DNA of 6,982 nucleotides from an uncultured Phycisphaerales bacterium (lineage in GTDB: Bacteria; Planctomycetota; Phycisphaerae; Phycisphaerales; SM1A02): contig CAMPIL010000194.1 in the NCBI GenBank assembly GCA_946886375.1, positions 1 to 6,982 on the forward strand, written 5' to 3'. Under the pieces are notes generated by a model, which did not search any database, was not told the DNA's origin, and saw only the letters and a program-made list of their open reading frames with translations. Shown here piece by piece: positions 1-5,032 of the stretch. Both the position numbers and the translations under genes were made by a program. Position 1 is the stretch's first letter; each line of letters starts with the position of its first letter.

Positions 1-69
1 GCCGAAGGAGATCACGTCCGACAGCGAGTCGAGTTCCTGGCCGAGCAAGGAGCGATGGTGGCGGTATGA
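1..69 (+). CDS. C-terminal end of an unknown upstream protein (partial)
   Basis: The first reading frame is open from the window edge and ends at TGA 67-69, giving 22 residues that finish in EFLAEQGAMVAV. The start lies outside the window. The stop codon overlaps the ATG of the next gene in an ATGA arrangement, which is typical of translationally coupled operon genes and is the main reason to treat this frame as coding. Too little is visible to name a family. Confidence 0.5.
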   Translation, partial: AEGDHVRQRVEFLAEQGAMVAV

Positions 70-587
70 GTGCGGAGTGGGTCGGCGGCGATGGCAAGAT
101 CATCCGTGATTACAACGGCGACGGGAAATGGTCCGCAGCCAACATCCAACAACGGTATCTGGAAATGGCAGAGCGATTGCACATCGATTCCCCGCGCGAT
201 CTCACGCCGGCCATGCACGAAGAACAGAATCGCCGCTGGATTTATCCGGTTATGGAGGGAGTGATCAAGGGGATCGAACCCGGCGATTCTGCTAGCACGC
301 ATTTTGGCGTCGAATTCATCGAAGAGGATCAGGGGTTTGCGTTTGGCGCGATGCTGAAATCAAACACCGCTCGGGCGCTGCGCCGGGCGAAACTCACCGA
401 AGATCAGATCGATCGAATCCGCAACCGCGTGGCTGGAATGCTCGTCAAGGGAGACGTGCCACATGAATACAAAGAGTACGCCAAGCTGCTGCGTCGCCTA
501 GGGGTGGCGGCGGTATGGGATTCACTTGAAGACCGCGTGAACCTGGATCGTCCGCGTGTTCGCCGGTTCTACAACTACTTTCTGTAA
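66..587 (+). CDS. Conserved-looking hypothetical protein, 173 aa, unknown function
   Basis: I do not recognise this family. The product is soluble, with no signal peptide or membrane segment. Near the N-terminus it has an acidic, glycine-rich stretch, DYNGDGKW (residues 15-22), that resembles the first half of an EF-hand or dockerin calcium loop (D15, N17, D19, G20). The twelfth loop position is N26 rather than Glu, so calcium binding is only a possibility. Charged helical segments follow (about 25-40, 99-128 and 132-160), with a Trp/Tyr-rich patch at 58-61. The C-terminus is very basic and aromatic (RPRVRRFYNYFL). The start at 66 overlaps the preceding stop as ATGA, with AAGGAG at 47-52 (13 bases upstream, long for a ribosome site), so translation by coupling is likely. 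The reading frame uses GC-rich third positions like its neighbours and is clearly coding. It probably belongs to an operon that begins outside the window, and its job should be sought there. Confidence 0.75.
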   Translation: MSAEWVGGDGKIIRDYNGDGKWSAANIQQRYLEMAERLHIDSPRDLTPAMHEEQNRRWIYPVMEGVIKGIEPGDSASTHFGVEFIEEDQGFAFGAMLKSNTARALRRAKLTEDQIDRIRNRVAGMLVKGDVPHEYKEYAKLLRRLGVAAVWDSLEDRVNLDRPRVRRFYNYFL

Positions 588-746
588 ATTGCATCTGCAG
601 AACGAAAATCGGTAACCAAGAAGACGTAGGGAGGTCCAATACTTCCGATCAAGATCGGGCGACTCACCGTTCTTCCGGCTGAAATTGATTGCAACCCAAC
701 GTGCGGAAATCACGTGAGAAGAGTTTCACTATCTCCCACAAATCAG

Positions 747-776
747 ATGACTCTCATGCGAATTCCGGCCTACTAT
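747..776 (+). promoter_or_regulatory. Possible sigma70-type promoter for clpS
   Basis: ATGACT (747-752, four of six to TTGACA) is followed after 18 bases by TACTAT (771-776, four of six to TATAAT). The predicted start near 783 gives a leader of about 32 bases before the ATG at 815. The match is moderate. It does favour the shorter ClpS start over an in-frame ATG at 689, which lies upstream of this promoter. Confidence 0.3.
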
Positions 777-814
777 TGAAGCGTTCTACCACGTTGAGGC
801 GTTGGGACCGAATC

Positions 815-1177
815 ATGCCAGATCAATCGAAGTCAGGGCAACCCGTTATCGATTCCCCACAAGCGCCGCTTACGCCTGCGCGCAATGACGGCGATACGGC
901 AGTTCAGACTCGCCCGCGCACCGCGCCGCCGCGCGTTGATCGAATGCCGCAGTGGAAAGTCCTGTTGCATAATGATGAGGTCAACGAGGTGGGCTACGTC
1001 GTGGAAACGATCGTCGAACTCGTCGCGCTCAATCCGATGCAGGCGCTCACGCAGACGCTCGAAGCACACAAGTCCGGCATCGCGCTTCTCCTGACCACGC
1101 ACCGCGAGCGGGCGGAACTGCTGTGCGAGCAATTCGCCTGCAAGAAACTCACCGTGACTATTGAACCGGACCGCTGA
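815..1177 (+). CDS. clpS: ClpS-family adaptor of the Clp protease (N-end rule adaptor)
   Basis: ClpS adaptors bind proteins with destabilising N-terminal residues and hand them to the ClpA/ClpC unfoldase of the Clp protease in the cytoplasm. Residues 1-45 form a Pro/Gln/Asp-rich, probably disordered tail; 46-118 form the ClpS core. It begins WKVLLHNDE, the family signature, where N53-D54-E55 align with Asn34-Asp35-Asp36 of E. coli ClpS, and H85 aligns with His66, so the residues that hold the substrate alpha-amino group are kept. Other pocket positions differ: Val59 at the Met40 gate, Asn57 at Thr38 and Thr81 at Met62. On the unfoldase face E98 matches Glu79, but Leu103 replaces Lys84. The length of 120 aa is near the family norm (about 106 in E. 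coli). An in-frame ATG at 689 would add 42 basic residues of no ClpS character. I chose 815 because the extension looks non-coding and a promoter-like motif lies between. No good Shine-Dalgarno is present. No clpA or clpC is adjacent. It converges on the PilZ-like gene. Confidence 0.88.
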   Translation: MPDQSKSGQPVIDSPQAPLTPARNDGDTAVQTRPRTAPPRVDRMPQWKVLLHNDEVNEVGYVVETIVELVALNPMQALTQTLEAHKSGIALLLTTHRERAELLCEQFACKKLTVTIEPDR

Positions 1178-1193
1178 GAAACTCGCTCAGCGG
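1171..1193. terminator. Hairpin at the clpS stop codon, possible terminator between convergent genes
   Basis: CCGCTGAG (1171-1178) and CTCAGCGG (1186-1193) form a perfect 8-pair stem with a 7-base loop. The left arm contains the clpS TGA. It lies in the short space between the convergent clpS and PilZ-like genes, the expected place for a bidirectional stop. A smaller GCGC-atgg-GCGC hairpin (1193-1204) abuts it. There is no T-run on either side, so it is not a canonical Rho-independent terminator and may instead protect mRNA ends or slow polymerase. Confidence 0.4.
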
Positions 1194-1224
1194 CGCATGG
1201 GCGCTTCATCATAAAAGTACAAAT

Positions 1225-1737
1225 TCAGACCGGCCTGGCCAAGACCGCGGTGGCTGCGGATTTCTGCGCGGCGCGATCGACGTCCTTGATCTCCGGCAGA
1301 GGCGATCCGTCGGCGAAGGCATAGTCCGTCACCGCAATCGCCCGATCGAACACCGCAACCAGCTCGTGAATGTGGCCGCCGACGTGCCTGCACCGCAGCA
1401 CCGTGGCCGCCAGTTGCGTGGGCGTGCCGTCGCTCAGGCGCAGGAGCACCGCACACTTGGCTCCTTCGTGCACGAATGAGCCGTGCAGGAACACGATGCC
1501 ATTGGCGTGCAGATCGCGCGGCTTGATGAGGTACGTCACGCAGTTGCCGCGCTGCTGGCAAATGCGAACCAGGGTGCGCGGCAGATCGACGCCCGCCCCG
1601 GCGGGGCTGCGGCGCATGGACTGGGGCTGCCCATCGCCGGACGCCGCAGCGCTGCGCGATACTGCCTCCGCCAACTCGCGGTCGCTCAGCCGCAGCGTGT
1701 CGATGATCGTGTGAAGTTGGTCTGGCGTGTCGCGCAT
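1225..1737 (-). CDS. PilZ-like domain protein, planctomycete type
   Basis: PilZ domains are beta-barrels that usually bind the second messenger c-di-GMP and control motility, adhesion or exopolysaccharide. The 170-residue product has an N-terminal helical part (1-40), then a beta-rich domain (about 42-133). It contains RDLHANGIVFLHGSFVHEG (residues 74-92), which fits the (D/N)xSxxG turn with His in place of Ser, and LRCRHVGGHIHELVAVFD (114-131), the usual last strands. I recall very similar 'GGMSFLHGGFVH...RCRH...HEVGVRFD' proteins as common small PilZ proteins in Planctomycetes. The Arg-rich c-di-GMP motif RxxxR expected before the turn is not intact: R42-R43 is followed by SPAG. Ligand binding is therefore uncertain. 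The ATG at 1735-1737 is the only usual start before an in-frame stop at 1765-1767, and no Shine-Dalgarno precedes it. The gene lies 171 bases downstream of tmk on the same strand, a gap in which I see no convincing gene or terminator, so shared transcription is possible. Confidence 0.72.
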   Translation of the reverse strand: MRDTPDQLHTIIDTLRLSDRELAEAVSRSAAASGDGQPQSMRRSPAGAGVDLPRTLVRICQQRGNCVTYLIKPRDLHANGIVFLHGSFVHEGAKCAVLLRLSDGTPTQLAATVLRCRHVGGHIHELVAVFDRAIAVTDYAFADGSPLPEIKDVDRAAQKSAATAVLARPV

Positions 1738-1908
1738 GGAGGTCGCACTCGCACAACGTTCTTCTCAAAATGTCGGATTGACTCAGCCAAGCCATGACCG
1801 CGGGCGTGATAAAAGCCTCGCCATTTGCGTTCTTTCGATGACTTTGCCGCTTGGAGGAAGTGGGAAAGATCGATGTGTGCCGACGCGCGAAATTGGGTGA
1901 AGTTCGAT

Positions 1909-2610
1909 TCAACGCGCATCAGCGCTGGCGAATCGCGATTGCAACTCGGCGAGCAGCGTCTCGAAGACACTCTCCGGATCGGCTGCCGCATTGATGACCA
2001 GGTAGCGATCCGGTTTTTCTTGCGCCTGGGCCAGAAAACCTTCGCGCACCCGGCGTTGATACTCCAAGCCGCGCAGTTCGAGCCGGTCTGCGAAGAGCGA
2101 TGGAAGCGTCGCGGCGGCGTTGCTCTTGCGGTCCTTGCCGTTTCCGGCCATGCGGCGGGCCGCGGTGTTCTCATCCACATCAAAGATCACAAAAAGATCA
2201 GGCCAGTGCTCGCCGATGGCGACTTCGCCGACCTTGAGAATTTCATCCAGCGGCAGCCCGCTTGCAGCGCCCTGGTAGGCGAGCGTGGAACTGATGAATC
2301 GATCCGCCAGCACCAGTTCGCGGCGCTGCAGCGCGGGCGCGATCACCTGTTCGACCAATTGTGCCCGGCTGGCCATGTACAGCAGCATTTCGCATCGCAG
2401 GCTCATCTCCGAAGCCGGATCGAGCAGGATTTTGCGAATCTGCTCGCCGATGAGTGTCCCGCCGGGTTCGCGCACTTCGTTGACTGTCAATCCATGGTCA
2501 TGCGCGAAGCGGGCGAACCGCTTGAATTGCGTGGACTTGCCCGAGCCGTCCGGGCCATCGAAGACGATGAAATTGCCCGCGAGTTGTTGAACCCAGCCTG
2601 CTGATGACAT
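1909..2610 (-). CDS. tmk: Thymidylate kinase (dTMP kinase)
   Basis: The enzyme phosphorylates dTMP to dTDP with ATP, an essential cytoplasmic step of dTTP synthesis. The 233-residue product shows all family landmarks in order: the P-loop GPDGSGKST (19-27), the dTMP-binding REPGGT (47-52), DRFISSTLAYQG (103-114) matching the DRY/F signature, VIFDVD (141-146) before the lid, and a lid with R152, R153, K159, R161 and K162 leading to ADRLE (174-178). There is no Arg within the P-loop and the lid is basic, as in the type II enzymes of E. coli and many bacteria. The lid segment carries about 15 extra residues (roughly 157-172), making the protein longer than the 213 residues of E. coli Tmk. The frame stays open upstream to 3012, but that part runs across a divergent gene and resembles no kinase. 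ATG 2610 and ATG 2619 are both possible; I prefer 2610 because a TATCAT box ends 8 bases before it. No holB or other replication gene is adjacent. Confidence 0.93.
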   Translation of the reverse strand: MSSAGWVQQLAGNFIVFDGPDGSGKSTQFKRFARFAHDHGLTVNEVREPGGTLIGEQIRKILLDPASEMSLRCEMLLYMASRAQLVEQVIAPALQRRELVLADRFISSTLAYQGAASGLPLDEILKVGEVAIGEHWPDLFVIFDVDENTAARRMAGNGKDRKSNAAATLPSLFADRLELRGLEYQRRVREGFLAQAQEKPDRYLVINAAADPESVFETLLAELQSRFASADAR

Positions 2611-2617
2611 GCCCGGC

Positions 2618-2623
2618 ATGATA
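2618..2623 (-). promoter_or_regulatory. Possible -10 box for tmk (near-leaderless start)
   Basis: Read on the minus strand this is TATCAT, five of six to TATAAT. Transcription would begin about at 2611-2612, almost on the ATG at 2610, giving a leaderless mRNA. That would explain the missing Shine-Dalgarno. No convincing -35 hexamer is seen at 16-18 bases; the best is TTCGTG. It overlaps the alternative ATG at 2619. Confidence 0.25.
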
Positions 2624-2669
2624 CGGCCGTTCAATGCCGACCACGAACATTGATCCTGACTCGTGGCCA

Positions 2670-2697
2670 CTGACCACTGTCCCTCGCGTGCTACGAT
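2670..2697 (+). promoter_or_regulatory. Possible promoter of the cysteine-rich membrane protein gene
   Basis: CTGACC (2670-2675, four of six to TTGACA) is followed after 16 bases by TACGAT (2692-2697, four of six to TATAAT). The predicted start, at about 2704-2705, coincides with the ATG at 2705, so this would be a leaderless transcript. The element lies in the short divergent region shared with tmk, next to an imperfectly supported dyad CCACGA-N14-TCGTGG (2641-2666). Confidence 0.28.
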
Positions 2698-2698
2698 C

Positions 2699-3232
2699 AT
2701 GCTGATGCGGATCGAACTTCGGGATGAGAGCCGCCGGCGGATCGGACGGATCGAGGTCGATCCGGCGCTGCGGCCGACGCGCGTCATGGCGGCGGGCGGC
2801 AGATCCAGTGGGGATCGGGAAGTCTTTTTGAACTGGGACACGGCGCTGGACGACGCCGGCCAACTTCGCCGCTGCGTCGGCTGCGGCTGCACCGACATGT
2901 TCCGCGAAAAAGCATTCCCGCAAGTCACCGCGCTGGTGGTGGTGCTGGCGTTTATCGGCGCGATCATTGGTGCGTTGGGACTGGCGACCAACCTGCCCGT
3001 GCTGATCCTCATGGCCTGCGTGCTCGTGCTGGACGTGGCGATCCTGGTCTTTTCGCGCCGGCGGCTGGTGTGCTACCGCTGCCGCAGCACCTATCACAAT
3101 CTGCCGATTGCCCGTTATCATCGCGCGTGGGATCGTTCCAAGGCTGAGCGATTTCCGTTGCCCGCGCACATGCAGGCCGGCGAAGCCGGCGCTCCGAAAA
3201 CCGACAGCGGGCAACTGGCATCCAACATCTGA
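2699..3232 (+). CDS. Two-helix membrane protein with cysteine clusters on both sides of the helical hairpin
   Basis: The function is unknown. Counting from the ATG at 2705 (175 aa), residues 1-55 are charged and soluble. A CVGCGC cluster follows (C57, C60, C62), then two hydrophobic helices (about 74-94 and 97-116), and then LVCYRCRSTYHNL with C123 and C126. The two helices return the chain to the same side of the membrane, so the cysteine pairs could close one zinc site, a zinc ribbon split by a membrane hairpin. The positive-inside rule (RRR at 118-120, R55-R56) puts both cysteine clusters in the cytoplasm. I recall similar planctomycete proteins with a 'C..C...DFP...[2 TM]...VCYRC...Y' plan and no known function. 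The tail (150-175) is polar. ATG 2699 and ATG 2705 are both possible, with a GTG at 2663 less likely; no Shine-Dalgarno supports any of them. It diverges from tmk and lies 65 bases before the acyltransferase gene on the same strand. Confidence 0.75.
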   Translation: MLMRIELRDESRRRIGRIEVDPALRPTRVMAAGGRSSGDREVFLNWDTALDDAGQLRRCVGCGCTDMFREKAFPQVTALVVVLAFIGAIIGALGLATNLPVLILMACVLVLDVAILVFSRRRLVCYRCRSTYHNLPIARYHRAWDRSKAERFPLPAHMQAGEAGAPKTDSGQLASNI

Positions 3233-3297
3233 TCGCCGAACCGTGATTGTGCAAACATTGCCCGCGTCAGACTCACGGGCCTTGATACAGTTCAACC

Positions 3298-3951
3298 ATG
3301 AGCATTGCCAAGACCATGATTCTTTTCGGCGGGGGCGGACACGCGGCCGTGGTCACCGAAAGCGCCCGCGCCGCGGGATTCGTCGTGCTGGGGTTTCTCT
3401 CTGATTCGGGTCACGAGGAGGACGAGACCGCAGACGTGCCGGAAGTCATGGGGCTCAAGCGGCTGGGCTCCATCAGCGATTTTGCGACAATCATGACCTC
3501 CTACCGCCATGCGAACGGGCATGCGGCGGTTGGGGATGCGTCACTGCGCGAGCAATGGCTGGAAATCATGAGCAAGAAGCCCATGCCGACGCCTGCGGTC
3601 ATTCATCCCACCGCGGCGGTGTCGCCTTCAGCACGCATCGGCGAGGGCGTGTTCATTGGCCCGCAGGCAGTGGTGAATGCGCGTGCGGCCATCGGCCGCG
3701 GAGCGATCATCAACAGCGCGGCGATTGTCGAGCACGACTGCACGGTGGGGGAGTTCTGCCACCTGGCACCGCGCAGCGCACTGGCGGGCGGCGTCAGCAT
3801 TGGCCGGGGCACGTTGCTGGGCGTTAGTTGCACGGTCATTCCCAAGGTGCGCATCGGCGCCGGTTGCACCCTCGCGGCAGGGGCGGTGGTGATCTCGGAC
3901 ATTCCCGATGGGGCCATGGCCATGGGACTGCCGGCGCGGGTGGCCGAGTAA
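3298..3951 (+). CDS. NeuD/PglD-family sugar O-/N-acyltransferase (left-handed beta-helix)
   Basis: Members acetylate amino or hydroxyl groups of nucleotide sugars or sialic acids with acetyl-CoA, for surface glycans or protein glycosylation. The 217-residue protein has the two-part plan of the family. An N-terminal Rossmann-like domain (1-95) starts MILFGGGGHAAVV, the nucleotide-sugar-binding glycine loop, with GFLSD at 32-36. A left-handed beta-helix follows (about 100-205) with imperfect hexapeptides such as ARIGEG, AAIGRG and VSIGRG. VEHDCTVGEFCH holds H146, aligned with the catalytic His of Campylobacter PglD (His125), followed by D147 where PglD has Glu, and H155, which also matches a conserved His. 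It ends in the common GLPARV coenzyme-binding tail. The length fits (about 195-220). A specific symbol is not justified because the substrate cannot be read from sequence and no glycan gene cluster surrounds it. A second in-frame ATG at 3316 starts just before the glycine loop, and neither start has a Shine-Dalgarno. It ends only 4 bases from a convergent gene. Confidence 0.87.
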   Translation: MSIAKTMILFGGGGHAAVVTESARAAGFVVLGFLSDSGHEEDETADVPEVMGLKRLGSISDFATIMTSYRHANGHAAVGDASLREQWLEIMSKKPMPTPAVIHPTAAVSPSARIGEGVFIGPQAVVNARAAIGRGAIINSAAIVEHDCTVGEFCHLAPRSALAGGVSIGRGTLLGVSCTVIPKVRIGAGCTLAAGAVVISDIPDGAMAMGLPARVAE

Positions 3952-3955
3952 CTCG

Positions 3956-4828
3956 CTACATCGTGGCCCACACGACAGCGTGGGCGAACACCCAAAGCAC
4001 AATGAAAATCAGCCCAAAGGTGATGGCAAGCGTGGGCGCATCGCGCGGCTGAAGCCGGAACAGCGCGATAGAAAGGCCGGCGAACAACACCAGTTGCACG
4101 ACCGCCTCCACCGTACGTTCCAGCGCGAGATACGGCAGAACAATGAGCGTGGCTAAACGCGTGGTGAGCATGATGGCCAACATGCGCACCGCTCCCAGTT
4201 TGAGATCATCAATCGTTTTCGCCAGCCGCAAGCCTTGCAGGTGCGCAAAGAATGCAAGTGCCCCCATGCCGCACGCTGTCAGCATGATGACCAGCACGAA
4301 CATCTGAAGCAACCCGAGCACGCGGTCGCCAAAGGTGATGACAACGGTGTGCGTGGGTTCCGTTGCTGCCCGGATTTCGGGAAACAGCGCCGGCAATCCT
4401 GCGAGGTACGCCACAAGAAGCACCAGCACGCTGACGCCGCCCAGCACGCCGGGCAACCAGTAATCGCCGTTGCCGGGCTTGATGAGCGCTTCGCGCTGGT
4501 CCTCTGCGAGGACTTCCTCGGATGGCGGCTCGCTTGTTTCGCCGGTGCGGGTGCGCACCTGGCGCATGGTCTTGAGATCAAACCCGCACCGGATGCACAC
4601 GAGTTCATCGCCGCCACGCATGGATGCTCCGCAGTTCGGGCAGACATCCAGGTCCTTGACTGAACCGGCCGCGGGCGGTGTATCCGGAGGTTCTTCGAGG
4701 TTGATCGGCTGGACCTCGGATGGTCGCGGGATGCCGACGTACCGGGCCTTGGCGGGCGGCTGGTCGGCTTTTGCCGCGTCATCGTCGGCGGGCTCAAGAT
4801 CGTAGTTGTGTGGCTGTTCTGGACTCAT
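3956..4828 (-). CDS. Zinc-ribbon multi-helix membrane protein, unknown function
   Basis: The 290-residue product starts with an acidic, proline-rich, probably disordered region (1-58). A four-cysteine zinc ribbon follows, CPNCGAS and CIRCGFDL (C63, C66, C78, C81), the usual planctomycete 'CPNCG...C..CGYD' type. A second linker rich in Glu/Thr (90-118) leads to about five membrane helices (roughly 124-149, 168-196, 212-234, 239-258 and 266-288). Such ribbon-plus-membrane proteins are abundant in Planctomycetes and have no established role; metal binding is inferred from the cysteines alone. The frame is open upstream to 5173, but that stretch crosses the yceI start and lacks protein-like features, so I place the start at ATG 4828, the first Met before the acidic domain. 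No Shine-Dalgarno is visible; a TACAAT box (4862-4867) sits about 33 bases upstream. It is convergent with the acyltransferase, only 4 bases apart, and divergent from yceI. Confidence 0.8.
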   Translation of the reverse strand: MSPEQPHNYDLEPADDDAAKADQPPAKARYVGIPRPSEVQPINLEEPPDTPPAAGSVKDLDVCPNCGASMRGGDELVCIRCGFDLKTMRQVRTRTGETSEPPSEEVLAEDQREALIKPGNGDYWLPGVLGGVSVLVLLVAYLAGLPALFPEIRAATEPTHTVVITFGDRVLGLLQMFVLVIMLTACGMGALAFFAHLQGLRLAKTIDDLKLGAVRMLAIMLTTRLATLIVLPYLALERTVEAVVQLVLFAGLSIALFRLQPRDAPTLAITFGLIFIVLWVFAHAVVWATM

Positions 4829-4861
4829 TGTCGCGGCATCCGTGTCCGGAAGAACGGTGAA

Positions 4862-4867
4862 ATTGTA
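4862..4867 (-). promoter_or_regulatory. Possible -10 box for the zinc-ribbon membrane protein gene
   Basis: Read on the minus strand this is TACAAT, five of six to TATAAT, giving a predicted start near 4855 and a leader of about 27 bases to ATG 4828. The -35 region is weak (ACTTCG at 17 bases). The position within the 204-base divergent spacer supports the chosen start. Confidence 0.3.
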
Positions 4868-4957
4868 CGCTTCGGCGGCCGGAACGAAGTGTGTACGAAC
4901 AATCCGGCCGGGTTGCGCGTTTGATCCAAGTCGCTGGGCCGCGTGTCGCATGGCATC

Positions 4958-4986
4958 TTGCGGTGGCCGGACGAAGCGCACATGAT
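4958..4986 (+). promoter_or_regulatory. Possible promoter for the yceI-like gene
   Basis: TTGCGG (4958-4963, three of six to TTGACA) and CATGAT (4981-4986, four of six to TATAAT) are separated by exactly 17 bases. A start near 4993 would leave a 40-base leader that includes the AAGGAG site. The match is weak, and in a GC-rich genome such pairs arise by chance. Confidence 0.22.
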
Positions 4987-5021
4987 GGGCCAGAAGTGAT
5001 CCAATCAACCCGTTGTACGCA

Positions 5022-5027
5022 AAGGAG
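5022..5027 (+). promoter_or_regulatory. Strong Shine-Dalgarno of the yceI-like gene
   Basis: AAGGAG lies 5 bases before the ATG at 5033 and fixes that start. It is the only near-perfect, well-spaced ribosome site among the starts in this window, which suggests that this secreted protein is made at a high level. Confidence 0.75.
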
Positions 5028-5032
5028 CAGTC

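Noticed and set aside
645..658. CCGATC-aa-GATCGG as an operator or hairpin before clpS
   Set aside because: The two-base loop prevents the full stem from forming, and without a second copy or a nearby promoter match there is nothing to support an operator.
689..814. N-terminal extension of ClpS from the upstream in-frame ATG
   Set aside because: The added 42 residues are basic and Ser-rich without ClpS similarity, and a promoter-like motif lies within the stretch. ATG 815 gives a normal ClpS length.
1187..1912. Long minus-strand open frame overlapping the PilZ-like gene
   Set aside because: The product is rich in Arg, His and Ala and of random character. It is an out-of-frame shadow of the PilZ-like gene, which has recognisable domain motifs.
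1825..2604. Plus-strand open frame of 259 codons
   Set aside because: It is antisense to tmk, whose catalytic motifs are all present on the other strand; long antisense frames are usual in GC-rich coding DNA.
2611..3012. Upstream extension of the tmk frame
   Set aside because: It runs opposite to the two-helix membrane protein gene and encodes a Ser/Pro/Arg-rich sequence unlike any kinase.
3176..3190. GCCGGC-gaa-GCCGGC as a terminator or repeat element
   Set aside because: It lies in the coding tail of the membrane protein gene, the loop has only three bases, there is no T-run, and GC-rich palindromes of this length are common here.
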